From: Bombiscardovia nodaiensis
GTDB taxonomy: Bacteria; Actinomycetota; Actinomycetes; Actinomycetales; Bifidobacteriaceae
Length of the DNA stretch: 64,000 nt
NCBI GenBank assembly: GCA_033127725.1
Contig: AP026798.1
Coordinates: 1,798,001 to 1,862,000 of the forward strand
Direction: 5' to 3'
The notes under the pieces were generated by a model. It did no database searches, had not been told where the DNA came from, and was given only the letters and a program-made list of their open reading frames with translations. This document shows positions 1-8,074 of this stretch, piece after piece. The first letter of the stretch is position 1; every line of letters begins with the position of its first letter. The position numbers and the translations under genes are program-made.

Positions 1-180
1 ATACCGCTCAAGGTATTGTGCAAGCCGGATTGCAAGGGCCTGTGCTCCCAGTGCGGCATTGACTTAAACGAGCACCCCGACCACCATCACGACATTATCG
101 ACGGACGCTGGTCTGCTCTGGAGGGCCTCAAAGCCCAGCTAGAGCAGGGAACTGATGGCTCTCAATCCGCCAAAGAGTAA
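1..180 (+). CDS. yceD: YceD/DUF177 family protein, C-terminal part
   Basis: Reading frame 1 is open from the window edge to a TAA at 178-180, giving the last 59 residues of a protein whose start lies outside. The fragment contains a cysteine cluster (CKPDCKGLCSQCG) followed by a His/Asp-rich stretch, which is the C-terminal signature of the DUF177/YceD family. In most bacteria this gene sits directly before rpmF, and rpmF follows here after 175 nt. The family is implicated in 23S rRNA accumulation and large-subunit assembly in plants and bacteria; the molecular activity is not settled. Confident on family, partial by position. Confidence 0.85.
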   Translation: MPLKVLCKPDCKGLCSQCGIDLNEHPDHHHDIIDGRWSALEGLKAQLEQGTDGSQSAKE

Positions 181-355
181 CGCGGAAGCGAGTACCGGTC
201 GGCCAGCCAAGCTAGCTAGGATTGGCAGACTTGGGTTGCTTGCCGCGCTCGTCAGGCCACTGCCAGTGCTGCCCTGCTTGCGATTTGGCTAGGGTCTGCG
301 CTAAACTTGCTAGACGCTTAAGCTCACAAGATTTCGATCGAAATAGAGGAAGATT

Positions 356-553
356 ATGGCACTGCCAAAGTATAAGACTTCGCGCGCAAACACGCACTCG
401 CGTCGCGCCAACTGGAAGACCCAAGCTGCCAGCACGGTCACCTGCCCCAACTGCGGAGCACCGACCCTGCCTCACATGGCTTGCCCTTCCTGCGGTAGCT
501 TCCGTGGCCGCGTCTACCGCGACGCTGTTCGCTCAAAGTTCGCCGCCAAGTAA
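356..553 (+). CDS. rpmF: 50S ribosomal protein L32
   Basis: A 65-residue basic protein starting [12 protein letters not shown], typical of bacterial L32. The C-terminal half has two CxxC pairs (CPNCG around residue 30 and CPSCG around 44), the zinc-binding form. An AGAGGAAG Shine-Dalgarno sequence lies just before the ATG. It is located between yceD and rnc, the usual context, and a hairpin follows at 600-633. It is a structural protein of the large ribosomal subunit. Confidence 0.97.
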   Translation: MALPKYKTSRANTHSRRANWKTQAASTVTCPNCGAPTLPHMACPSCGSFRGRVYRDAVRSKFAAK

Positions 554-599
554 GCGCTAGCGATTCGGGCTGTATAGGCCCGTTTTAAGCTCAGAATAT

Positions 600-633
600 G
601 AACCCTGCCATCGACGGGTGGCGGGGTTCTTTT
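600..633 (+). terminator. Rho-independent terminator or attenuator after rpmF
   Basis: GAACCCTGCCA pairs with TGGCGGGGTTC across an 8-nt loop (one G-U pair in RNA) and is followed by TTTT. It lies 46 nt after the rpmF stop and 47 nt before rnc, so it should end or reduce rpmF transcription into rnc. Confidence 0.75.
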
Positions 634-680
634 ATACTCGGAATATAGAGGCTTATTAGCAAGGTCCAAAAGGAAAAGAT

Positions 681-1625
681 ATGAGCGAATCAGGAGCGCC
701 CGGCGAGGGCGAACGAATAGCAGACAGCGAGCGGGCTCAGGCCCCACAATCGGACGAGCAGCTCCGCGTTAGCCAAGTGCGCGACGAGCACCAGCGTAGG
801 CAGGACCAGCCGGAAGCGACCACTAGCAATCCAAGCAGCGAACCCGCCTCCCAGCTGCCAGCCCGTGAGCTCTTCAAGGCCCTGGGCCAAACCCTCCAGC
901 CTGACCTGCTCATCCACGCCCTGACCCACCGCTCCTTTGCCCACGAGCACGAAGGCATGCCCAACAACGAACGCCTGGAATTTCTGGGCGATGCCGTGCT
1001 TGAGCTGGTCTCGACCGAAACCCTCTACAAGCTCCACCCCGACATGAACGAGGGCCAGCTGGCCAAGATGCGCGCCAAGGCCGTCTCGGAGGAAGCGCTT
1101 TCGGCCATTGCCCGCACCAAACTCCACCTGGGACAGTACATTCTGCTGGGCCACGGCGAGTCCGAGAGCGGCGGCGCGGACAAAGATTCTATCCTGTGCG
1201 ACACGGTCGAGGCCCTGATTGGAGCCGTTTTTGTGGAGCACGGCATCGACGGCGCCCGCAAGACCGTGCACGCCCTGGTGGACGACACGCTGGCAGAAGT
1301 GGCAACCGAAGGCCCGGCCCTGGACTGGAAAACGTCGGTCACGGTCAAGGCCCACCAGCTGGGCTTGGGCGTTCCCACCTACCACATGTCCGTCTCCGGC
1401 CCCGAATACGCGCAAGTGTTTACGGCAGAGCTCATTTTGGACGGTACTAGCACGGTCATCGGATCCGGCCAGGCTTCCAGCAAGCGCAAGGCCCAGCTCG
1501 CGGCCGCCGAAGTGGGATGGAAAGCGCTGGACGAGTCCGAAACCCGCAGCAAACTTAAGCAGGAGACGGGCCAGAGCCGCGCGCGTTCCTCCAAACCACA
1601 GGCCGACCAGGAGTCCGCCGACTAG
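681..1625 (+). CDS. rnc: Ribonuclease III
   Basis: 314 residues. It cleaves double-stranded RNA in rRNA precursors and some mRNAs. After a charged, probably disordered N-terminal extension of about 60 residues, the RNase III domain runs from about 62 to 205. The signature NERLEFLGD is at 96-104 and the second metal-binding pair lies in DTVEALIGAVF near 174-184. A double-stranded RNA-binding domain follows at about 214-285 and the tail is hydrophilic. The extension makes it longer than the usual 220-250 residues. The start at 681 follows AAAAGGAAAAGAT, a usable ribosome-binding site. Confidence 0.96.
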   Translation: MSESGAPGEGERIADSERAQAPQSDEQLRVSQVRDEHQRRQDQPEATTSNPSSEPASQLPARELFKALGQTLQPDLLIHALTHRSFAHEHEGMPNNERLEFLGDAVLELVSTETLYKLHPDMNEGQLAKMRAKAVSEEALSAIARTKLHLGQYILLGHGESESGGADKDSILCDTVEALIGAVFVEHGIDGARKTVHALVDDTLAEVATEGPALDWKTSVTVKAHQLGLGVPTYHMSVSGPEYAQVFTAELILDGTSTVIGSGQASSKRKAQLAAAEVGWKALDESETRSKLKQETGQSRARSSKPQADQESAD

Positions 1626-1807
1626 CAGGAGTTGGCACAGATGTGCAGCACTGGCAGCGACTCACACTGACTCAGCAGCCGCCAGGAGCACCTTTTGCCT
1701 ATGAAAGCCCGCACGCTTGTCGCATCTTTTCCACTATGTGAGCTGTTTACCTCGCTGTGACGAGTCAGCGTTTAGACTGGAGAGAAACACCAAAGGAGAG
1801 GAGCAAG

Positions 1808-3751
1808 ATGGCATCGCCGACGCCTCTGCAAGCATTTAGTTCAATTCCCAAGGAGCCCGCACCTCCTCAGCAAGCGTCTGAGGCAGCCAGCGAGGGCGAG
1901 CGCATGACCGGAGCTCAGGCCCTGATTCATTCCTTGGAAGAGCTGGGTGTTTCAGCAGTTTTCGGTCTGCCGGGCGGCCAAATTCTGCCAGCTTTTGACG
2001 CACTGACTCCTGAAACCAAGTTCACTTTTGTTCTCAATCGCAGCGAACAGGCGGCCGGACAGGCAGCCCAGGGCTATGCGCTCTCCACTGGCCGCGTGGG
2101 CGTCTGCATGGTCACTTCTGGGCCCGGAGCCACGAATATGGTCACTTCCATAGCCGAGGCAACCACTGACTCTGTTCCTCTGGTGGTGATTACGGGCCAG
2201 GTGGCGGTCGAAGATATCGGCACAGATGCCTTCCAAGAGGCCGATATTATGGGCATCACTTATCCTATTGTGAAGCACTCCTACCTGGTCACGAAGGCTC
2301 AGGACATCCCTCGTGTGCTCACAGAGGCGTACTACGTTGCCCAGTCGGGTCGGCCCGGCCCTGTGCTCATCGACCTAACGATGACGGCTCAGACCCAGGA
2401 GATGCTCTTCTCCTGGCCACAGAAAATGATTCTCCCTGGCTACAAGCCCACCACGAAAGCCCACGGGCATGTGCTCCAAGACGCGGCTGAGCTCCTGGCG
2501 GGTTCCCAGCGACCAGTGCTCTATGTGGGCGGTGGTGCGGTGCGCGCCCAGGCCAGCCAGCAGGTGCAGCTCCTGGCTGAACTCACTGGTGCGCCTGTTG
2601 TCACCACCCTACCGGCCCGCGGTATCATACCCGACAGCGATGAACACGCCCTTGGTATGCCCGGTATGCATGGCTCGGTAGCAGCCAACGGTGCCCTCCA
2701 GCTCAGCGACCTCCTCATCGCCATCGGCGCGCGCTTCGACGACCGCGTGACCGGCGATCTGGAGCGGTTTGCCCCCCGGGCCAAGGTGGTGCACATCGAC
2801 ATCGATCCCGCTGAAATCGGCAAAAATAGGCCAGTTGACGTGCCCATCGTGGGCGACGTGGCCCAGGTACTCGACGACCTCAACGAGCAAATCCCTCTGA
2901 CCCAGGAGCAGGTTGGTCGGCCGGACCTGAGCGCCTGGTGGGAGCAAATCCACCGCTGGCAGGCCGAGTACCCGCCCACCTATGAGAGCGCTCCCGAGGG
3001 CCAGATTGAGCCCCAGTGGGCCATGCAGGAACTCAACCGCCTAGCCTCCCCGGACACCATTTGGATCACGGGCGTGGGCCAGCACCAAATGTGGGCCAGC
3101 CAGTTCATAAGCTTTGAGCGCCCCAACTCCTGGATTTCCTCCTGCGGCATGGGCACTATGGGCTACGGCCTGCCCGCCGCCGTCGGCGCTGCGGTGGGCG
3201 CCCAGGGGGCCCGCCCGGTCTGCCTGGTCGAGGGCGACGGCGGTTTCCAGGTCTCCGTCGGCGAATTGGCTACGGCCCGGCAGCAGGGTCTTCCCTTGAA
3301 AATCGTCATTTTTAACAACTCCTCCTACGGCCTAATTCGTCAGTGGCAGAACATGTTCTACGATGCCCATTACTCGCAGACGGACTTGGCGGACGGCGGC
3401 CCCCGCAGCCAAGCCGAGCAGGAGCAGACAGCCTCGAGCGCCAGGACGGAAGTCCCCGACTTCGTCCAGCTGGCCCAGGCCTATGGATGCGTAGGGATCA
3501 GAGCCTTCACCCGCCAGGAGGCGAGCGCCGCCTTCGAGCAGGCCATGGCCACAAGCGATCGCCCGGTTGTGATTGACTTGCGGGTGTGGAAGGATGCTCA
3601 AGTTTGGCCCATGGTGCCTCCGGGCGCTTCGGACAGCGAAATCGTCTACCAGCCTGGCGTGGCTCCCCTGGCATACGTGGACGAGGAGCTGCAAGCCTCC
3701 CAGGGCGAGGATGCAGCGAATGCACCCGACCAGTCCGCAGCTGAGTTCTAA
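1808..3751 (+). CDS. ilvB: Acetolactate synthase, large (catalytic) subunit
   Basis: 647 residues from the ATG at 1808, chosen over an upstream in-frame GTG at 1757 because AAAGGAG lies just before it. The ThDP-dependent enzyme condenses pyruvate with pyruvate or 2-oxobutyrate in valine, leucine and isoleucine synthesis. The N-terminal domain has FGLPGGQ near residue 52 and the ThDP-activating glutamate in RSEQAAGQAAQGYA near 80. The central FAD-binding-type domain follows. The ThDP/metal motif starts at GDGGFQ near 475 and ends with the NN of IVIFNNSSYG. The activation region has Ser and Gln where HEQ..GHAA is common in the family, but the essential Glu is kept. ilvN follows after 16 nt, forming an operon. 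Confidence 0.96.
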   Translation: MASPTPLQAFSSIPKEPAPPQQASEAASEGERMTGAQALIHSLEELGVSAVFGLPGGQILPAFDALTPETKFTFVLNRSEQAAGQAAQGYALSTGRVGVCMVTSGPGATNMVTSIAEATTDSVPLVVITGQVAVEDIGTDAFQEADIMGITYPIVKHSYLVTKAQDIPRVLTEAYYVAQSGRPGPVLIDLTMTAQTQEMLFSWPQKMILPGYKPTTKAHGHVLQDAAELLAGSQRPVLYVGGGAVRAQASQQVQLLAELTGAPVVTTLPARGIIPDSDEHALGMPGMHGSVAANGALQLSDLLIAIGARFDDRVTGDLERFAPRAKVVHIDIDPAEIGKNRPVDVPIVGDVAQVLDDLNEQIPLTQEQVGRPDLSAWWEQIHRWQAEYPPTYESAPEGQIEPQWAMQELNRLASPDTIWITGVGQHQMWASQFISFERPNSWISSCGMGTMGYGLPAAVGAAVGAQGARPVCLVEGDGGFQVSVGELATARQQGLPLKIVIFNNSSYGLIRQWQNMFYDAHYSQTDLADGGPRSQAEQEQTASSARTEVPDFVQLAQAYGCVGIRAFTRQEASAAFEQAMATSDRPVVIDLRVWKDAQVWPMVPPGASDSEIVYQPGVAPLAYVDEELQASQGEDAANAPDQSAAEF

Positions 3752-3767
3752 GAGAGAAGGTACAGCG

Positions 3768-4334
3768 ATGATTACCAACTACGTCACCCATCCCAGCACT
3801 CAGCAGCACACGCTCTCGGTCCTAGTAGAGAACCGGCCGGGCGTGCTGGCGCGCGTAACTGAGCTCTTTGCCCGCCGCTCCTTCAACATCGACTCGCTCT
3901 CGGTCTCCTCCACCGAGCGCGCCGACATCTCCCGCATTACGGTCACGGCCGACGCGGAGCCCGAGCCCCTGGAGCAGATTATCAAGCAGCTGAACAAGCT
4001 CCTGCACGTTTTGAAGATTGTGGAGCTGGACCCGGACCAGGCTGTCGAGCGCGAGCTGGTGCTCATCAAGGTCAAGGCCAACGAGCGCACCCGGTCCGAT
4101 GTATTGGAAATTGTCAAGCTTTTCCGCGTGCGTGTGGTGGACGTACACCCCGAGTCGCTCACCATTGAAGCGACGGGCGCCCAGGGCAAGTTGGACGCGC
4201 TCATGGGCCTCTTAGCCCCCTACGGAGTAGTGGAGCTGGTCCGCTCTGGCGCTGTAGCCGTCACCCGTGGCCCCAAGGCTCTGAGCGAAAAAGTGCCAGA
4301 GACCGAGACCGGCGAGCGCCGAAGCAAACGATAA
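3768..4334 (+). CDS. ilvN: Acetolactate synthase, small (regulatory) subunit
   Basis: 188 residues starting MITNYVTHPS at the ATG at 3768; AGAGAAGG precedes it. The frame is open further upstream, but that part is only the ilvB sequence read out of frame. The N-terminal ACT domain (about residues 14-90, with LVENRPGVLARVTELFARR) binds valine for feedback control. The C-terminal ALS_ss_C domain (about 95-170) activates the catalytic subunit. The length fits the bacterial IlvN/IlvH family. It is cotranscribed with ilvB and followed by a hairpin at 4388-4419. Confidence 0.96.
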   Translation: MITNYVTHPSTQQHTLSVLVENRPGVLARVTELFARRSFNIDSLSVSSTERADISRITVTADAEPEPLEQIIKQLNKLLHVLKIVELDPDQAVERELVLIKVKANERTRSDVLEIVKLFRVRVVDVHPESLTIEATGAQGKLDALMGLLAPYGVVELVRSGAVAVTRGPKALSEKVPETETGERRSKR

Positions 4335-4387
4335 ATACTGTATAAAGTCCACTATTTGGAGCCAGTGCAGAGAGTCCCCGCAAGCAC

Positions 4388-4419
4388 CCCGCAGCCAGCC
4401 CTACCCGCTAGGCTGCGGG
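4388..4419 (+). terminator. Hairpin terminator after ilvBN
   Basis: CCCGCAGCC pairs perfectly with GGCTGCGGG across a 14-nt loop, 53 nt after the ilvN stop. There is no long U-run, so it may be a weak or factor-assisted terminator. Confidence 0.6.
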
Positions 4420-4465
4420 CTTACTGCTCCGGCCCGCTCCAAGCCTCGCGGTATATTTGAACATC

Positions 4466-6361
4466 ATGCCCACTTATGATCTTGGTTTAGAAGACGTTTC
4501 TCTCTCCTTCGCTACGAAGGATATTTTTTCCCACGTCACGCAAGGCGTTTTCGAGGGCGACCGCATTGGCATTGTGGGCCGCAACGGCGACGGCAAATCC
4601 ACCCTCCTGCGCCTGCTGGCTGGCCTGCAAACCCCGGACTCTGGCCGCGTCACCCGCCGAGGTGGGCTCACCCTAGGCCTGCTGGACCAGCGCGACTCCA
4701 TTGACGACCAGGCTACGGTGCGCCAGGCTGCCCTGGGCGAGCGCGAGGACTACGAGTGGGCTGCAGACTCCAACTCCCGCGAAATCGTGCAGACCCTGCT
4801 GGCTGGCATGAACTTGGACGCCCAGGTCGGCTCCCTCTCCGGCGGCCAGCGCAGGCGCGTGGACTTGGCCCGCCTCCTCCTGCGCGACTGGGATATTCTG
4901 GCCCTTGACGAGCCCACGAATCACCTAGACATCGTGACCATTCACTGGCTGGCTGAGCACCTAAAAAACCGCTGGTCTCAAGGCTCCGGGGCCTTCCTCA
5001 TCGTCACCCACGACCGCTGGTTCCTGGACGAAGTTTGCTCCAGCATGTGGGAGGTGCACGACGGCAGCATCGACCCCTTCGAGGGCGGCTACTCGGCCTA
5101 CATGCTCCAGCGGGTGGAGCGCGACCGCCAGGCTCAGGTGGCCGAGAACAAGCGGCAAAATCTGGCCCGCAAGGAGCTGGCCTGGCTCACTCGTGGTGCC
5201 CGCGCCCGCGCTACCAAGCAGAAGTTCCATGTCAAAGCAGCCACCGAGCTGATTGCCGACGTACCACCCATGAGGGACACCCTGGAGCTCAAGCGCATGG
5301 CCACGGCCCGCCTAGGCAAGCAGGTGGTGGACTTGAAAGATGTCACCAAGACCTACTCCAGCGAGGGTTCCGGCAGCAGCGAAAGCACCGAGACTGAGCC
5401 GAGCGAAGGCACCCTAGCCAGCCCGGAGCCGGTCCGCACGGTGATTAACGACGTGACTTGGCTGATTGGCCCCGGCGACCGCTTCGGCATCGTCGGCGCC
5501 AACGGAGCCGGCAAATCCACCCTCCTGGGCTTGATTGACGGCAGCATTGAGCCCACGTCCGGCCGGGTTAAAATCGGCAAAACTGTGAAGTTTGCAGTCC
5601 TCACCCAGCGCTTGGACGAGCTGGAGGAGCTGGGCCAGTACAAGATTCGGGAGGTCCTCTCCCGCTACAAGTCCACCTACATGGTGGAGGGCAAGGAGGT
5701 CACGCCCGCCCAGCTGATGGAACGGCTCGGCTTCGCGGCGGCCCAGCTGATGACACCGATTGCGGACCTCTCTGGCGGCCAAAAGCGCCGTATGCAACTG
5801 CTTTTAATCCTGCTGGACGAGCCCAACGTGCTAATTATGGACGAGCCTGGCAACGACCTGGACACCGACATGCTGGCCGTCATGGAGGACCTGCTGGACT
5901 CCTGGCCCGGCACGCTGATTGTCGTCTCCCACGACCGCTACCTGCTGGAGCGCGTGACCGACGAGCAGTTTGCGCTCATGGGCGGCAAGGTTCGTCACCT
6001 GCCCGGAGGCGTGGACGACTACCTGAACATGGTGGATTCCGGCCAGGCCCAGGCCGTTGCGGCCGCCGACACGGACGCCCAGCGCTCAGCTTCGTCCATC
6101 ACCTCGGCCGACAGCTCCAAGCCTGAAACCAAGGGAGAGCGCCAAACCCAGCACGAGCTGAGCAAAAAATCACGCTCTATCGAGCGCAAACTGGCCAAGC
6201 TCAACAGCCAGGTCGAGGATTTGCAGGCGCAGATGGCTGCCCACGACCCCGCCGATTACGAGGGCTTGGGCCAGCTCAACGAGCAGCTCAAGGCCGTCCG
6301 CAGCGAAATCGAGCCCCTGGAAGAGGAGTGGCTCTCCATCGGCGAGCAGCTCGAAGACTAG
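4466..6361 (+). CDS. ABC-F family ATPase, Uup-like
   Basis: 631 residues from the ATG at 4466; a TTG three codons upstream is an alternative. There are two ATP-binding cassettes and no membrane segments, the ABC-F layout. NBD1 has Walker A GRNGDGKST near 38, signature LSGGQRRR near 123 and Walker B ALDEPTNHLD near 145. The linker is basic (ARATKQKFH). NBD2 has GANGAGKST near 344, LSGGQKRR and IMDEPGNDLD, with Gly replacing the usual Thr of DEPTN. The C-terminal segment, about 560-631, is a predicted coiled coil, as in Uup. ABC-F proteins act at the ribosome in translation or antibiotic protection. Uup-like is the likeliest placement; a resistance role cannot be excluded. Confidence 0.88.
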   Translation: MPTYDLGLEDVSLSFATKDIFSHVTQGVFEGDRIGIVGRNGDGKSTLLRLLAGLQTPDSGRVTRRGGLTLGLLDQRDSIDDQATVRQAALGEREDYEWAADSNSREIVQTLLAGMNLDAQVGSLSGGQRRRVDLARLLLRDWDILALDEPTNHLDIVTIHWLAEHLKNRWSQGSGAFLIVTHDRWFLDEVCSSMWEVHDGSIDPFEGGYSAYMLQRVERDRQAQVAENKRQNLARKELAWLTRGARARATKQKFHVKAATELIADVPPMRDTLELKRMATARLGKQVVDLKDVTKTYSSEGSGSSESTETEPSEGTLASPEPVRTVINDVTWLIGPGDRFGIVGANGAGKSTLLGLIDGSIEPTSGRVKIGKTVKFAVLTQRLDELEELGQYKIREVLSRYKSTYMVEGKEVTPAQLMERLGFAAAQLMTPIADLSGGQKRRMQLLLILLDEPNVLIMDEPGNDLDTDMLAVMEDLLDSWPGTLIVVSHDRYLLERVTDEQFALMGGKVRHLPGGVDDYLNMVDSGQAQAVAAADTDAQRSASSITSADSSKPETKGERQTQHELSKKSRSIERKLAKLNSQVEDLQAQMAAHDPADYEGLGQLNEQLKAVRSEIEPLEEEWLSIGEQLED

Positions 6362-6567
6362 TCTCCTTGGGCCGCGTCCGGCAGATCGAGTGCGAAACGC
6401 GCTAGAAAGGCAAACAGCACTAAAAAACACGCACCGAATGGACAAGCCCGTGAGCGCAGATAGGCAACTCAAGGGGTTCAAACAAAGGTATTTCCAGACC
6501 GACGCACCTTCGAGTAGTGAGCCAAGTACTCCGGCAGCCAAGCCATCGCTATGGTCTTAACCGGCAG

Positions 6568-7353
6568 CTACTTATTCTTCCCCTTATGTTTGCCTGCCTT
6601 ATGCTCGTCATCGCTGGCTGCTGCCTCTTCCTCTGTCGGCTGGGCTGCGCAGGTCGAGCAGCGCGCAGCGAAGGCTGAGAAAATCGCATCTGCCAACGGC
6701 TGGAAGAGGGCTTCTTTGCCTTGGAAATCTTCTAAGAGCTGGGCAATTTGCCCCTTCTTCATCCCCTTCACAACTTCTGGCTCGCTCAGCCACTGCTCGA
6801 AGAGCGGCCCAGTCACTTCCACATGGAATTGCAGGCCCAGGGCCGAGCCTGCGCGGAAGGCCTCCACCTTGGTCGCCTCAGATTTCGCTAAGAGCTTAGC
6901 ATCCGGCGGCAGGGTCACACAGTCCGAGTGCCACTGCAAGACCGGCGTCTCTTTTTGCACCCAAGCGGGCACAGCGTCGTCGGCCGCCACCCATTTTACG
7001 GTTGAGAGCTCGCGCCGCTCTTTCTTCGCCGGTTCCAGCTCCCCGCCCAGTGCTCGCGCCAAAATTTGGTGCCCCAAGCAGATGCCCAGCACCGGCAGCT
7101 CCGCCTCAGTGGCCGCCTTCGCCAGCTTAGTCTCAGCCTTGAGCCCCGGGAACTGCTCGTAGTCGTCAGCCCGCATGGGCCCGCCCAGCAGAACCAAGCC
7201 CGCCAATTCGCCCGGCTCCGGCAAGGAAGGTTTCTTAATGCTGGCCACCGTCAGCGTCTCGGTTTCCAGCCCCGCGTCTTCGAGGTTCTCTCCTAAGCGG
7301 CCGGGCCGTTCCCAGGCAGCATGTTGCAAGATCAGCACTTTGCGTTTCGCCAT
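6568..7353 (-). CDS. Class-I glutamine amidotransferase-like protein
   Basis: 261 residues from the ATG at 7353 (MAKRKVLILQHAAWERPG); the frame is open 33 codons further upstream but that part does not resemble the family. The nucleophile elbow LGICLGHQ near residue 90 and the histidine of LQFHVEV near 175 identify the GATase1 fold found in GMP synthase-like and stand-alone amidotransferases. The C-terminal tail is Glu-, Lys- and Ala-rich. It is convergent with the ABC-F gene and has no obvious partner, so the acceptor substrate is unknown. Confidence 0.85.
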   Translation of the reverse strand: MAKRKVLILQHAAWERPGRLGENLEDAGLETETLTVASIKKPSLPEPGELAGLVLLGGPMRADDYEQFPGLKAETKLAKAATEAELPVLGICLGHQILARALGGELEPAKKERRELSTVKWVAADDAVPAWVQKETPVLQWHSDCVTLPPDAKLLAKSEATKVEAFRAGSALGLQFHVEVTGPLFEQWLSEPEVVKGMKKGQIAQLLEDFQGKEALFQPLADAIFSAFAARCSTCAAQPTEEEAAASDDEHKAGKHKGKNK

Positions 7354-7435
7354 ATTCCCATTGTGCCACCTAGGGCGGTCTAATTCCCGACCACTCCCCT
7401 CCTCCACATGCCCAAACACCAGTATTTCCAAGCCC

Positions 7436-7539
7436 TGACCCCGCGACCACACGCGCGTACAAACCCCTTCCGAATAACGAATAACATAGTCAAGTATTTA
7501 GATATTGAGCCCCGCAACTGCACGCGCCACAAACCCCTT
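7436..7539. repeat. Two 34-nt imperfect direct repeats
   Basis: Copies at 7436-7469 and 7506-7539, exactly 70 nt apart, share the core ACGCGC..ACAAACCCCTT and a TGA.CCC start. They lie upstream of the amidotransferase gene in an otherwise gene-free stretch. The function is not evident; they could be operator sites or relics of a short duplication. Confidence 0.4.
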
Positions 7540-7585
7540 TCACACCGTCGTAACTGTTATGAGCCTACAATCAACGCAAAAAGTA

Positions 7586-7654
7586 CTGACAATCTGACAG
7601 TAGGATTACCGATAATCTGACAGTAGGACTTCTGATAATTCGACATTAGACCCA
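7586..7654. repeat. Array of three 23-nt iterons
   Basis: Three consecutive units (7586-7608, 7609-7631, 7632-7654) with an exact 23-nt period share the core GATAATCTGACAGTAG or a close variant. The same family occurs as five units at 14134-14248 at the start of the AAA/DUF4143 ATPase gene. Here no ATPase gene is adjacent, so the array may be a remnant or a second binding site. Confidence 0.75.
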
Positions 7655-7915
7655 CAAATACCGCAGAATTCCAACCTTTCTTAGGGACATCGATTGATAC
7701 CCCAAAGGGCAGCGCAGAACCAGCGCTCCACACGAGCCTACATAAAGAGCTGACCGCTCCCTAACCACCAGGGAAGGCGACGAACCAACCACCACAAGCC
7801 GCGCAAATGCACAAGGAACTAACCACCACTAACTACTGAAACCACCAAGGAAGCAACCCGCCCAGCCCACAAGCGTGTGAGCAGCAGCAACCAACCTTAT
7901 TGCCGCTACTCAGCC
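7655..7915. other. Gene-free stretch before the LRR gene leader
   Basis: No ORF with a convincing start or family resemblance. The sequence is rich in A and C with many short ACCAAC/ACCACC words, the same strand bias as the LRR gene downstream. A short CCCTaaccaccAGGG hairpin lies around 7760. It may be decayed coding sequence of the surface-protein family. Confidence 0.4.
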
Positions 7916-8074
7916 AATGATGCTAGACTGTCCATATTGCAAGAGAAAGCTGTGCGTTCAGCACGGGTTGGGGAGCCCATCTGAGCAAGGTCATTTAAGT
8001 GGCCAGCAGCACGAATACATGAGTTTTATTAGGCCGAGTGCCACAGGCGCTCACAGGCCTTGCGGAGGGTTTTT
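7916..8074 (+). promoter_or_regulatory. Shared leader of the G-tract surface genes (copy 1)
   Basis: This leader resembles 55167-55306, upstream of the other G10 gene. Shared elements in the same order are AATGATG, AAGA.AA.CTG, GTTGGGGAGC about 50 nt later, GCCACAGG, and a G-rich ribosome-binding site directly before the ATG (GGAGG at 8064-8068). A promoter is likely near the AATGATG end, but the -35/-10 boxes are not clear-cut. Confidence 0.55.

Noticed and set aside
1757..1807. Upstream GTG start for ilvB
   Set aside because: The ATG at 1808 has AAAGGAG at the right distance, and the 17 extra residues are not typical of the family.
6551..7162. 203-codon frame opposite the glutamine amidotransferase
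   Set aside because: The minus-strand frame has the catalytic Cys and His motifs and a proper start; the plus frame has none.
7408..7620. 70-codon ORF upstream of the LRR gene
   Set aside because: It covers the 34-nt repeats and the first iterons, has no ribosome-binding site and no family resemblance.
7586..7654. Possible CRISPR array (short repeats)
   Set aside because: Units are contiguous 23-mers with no spacers between them, and no cas genes are near.
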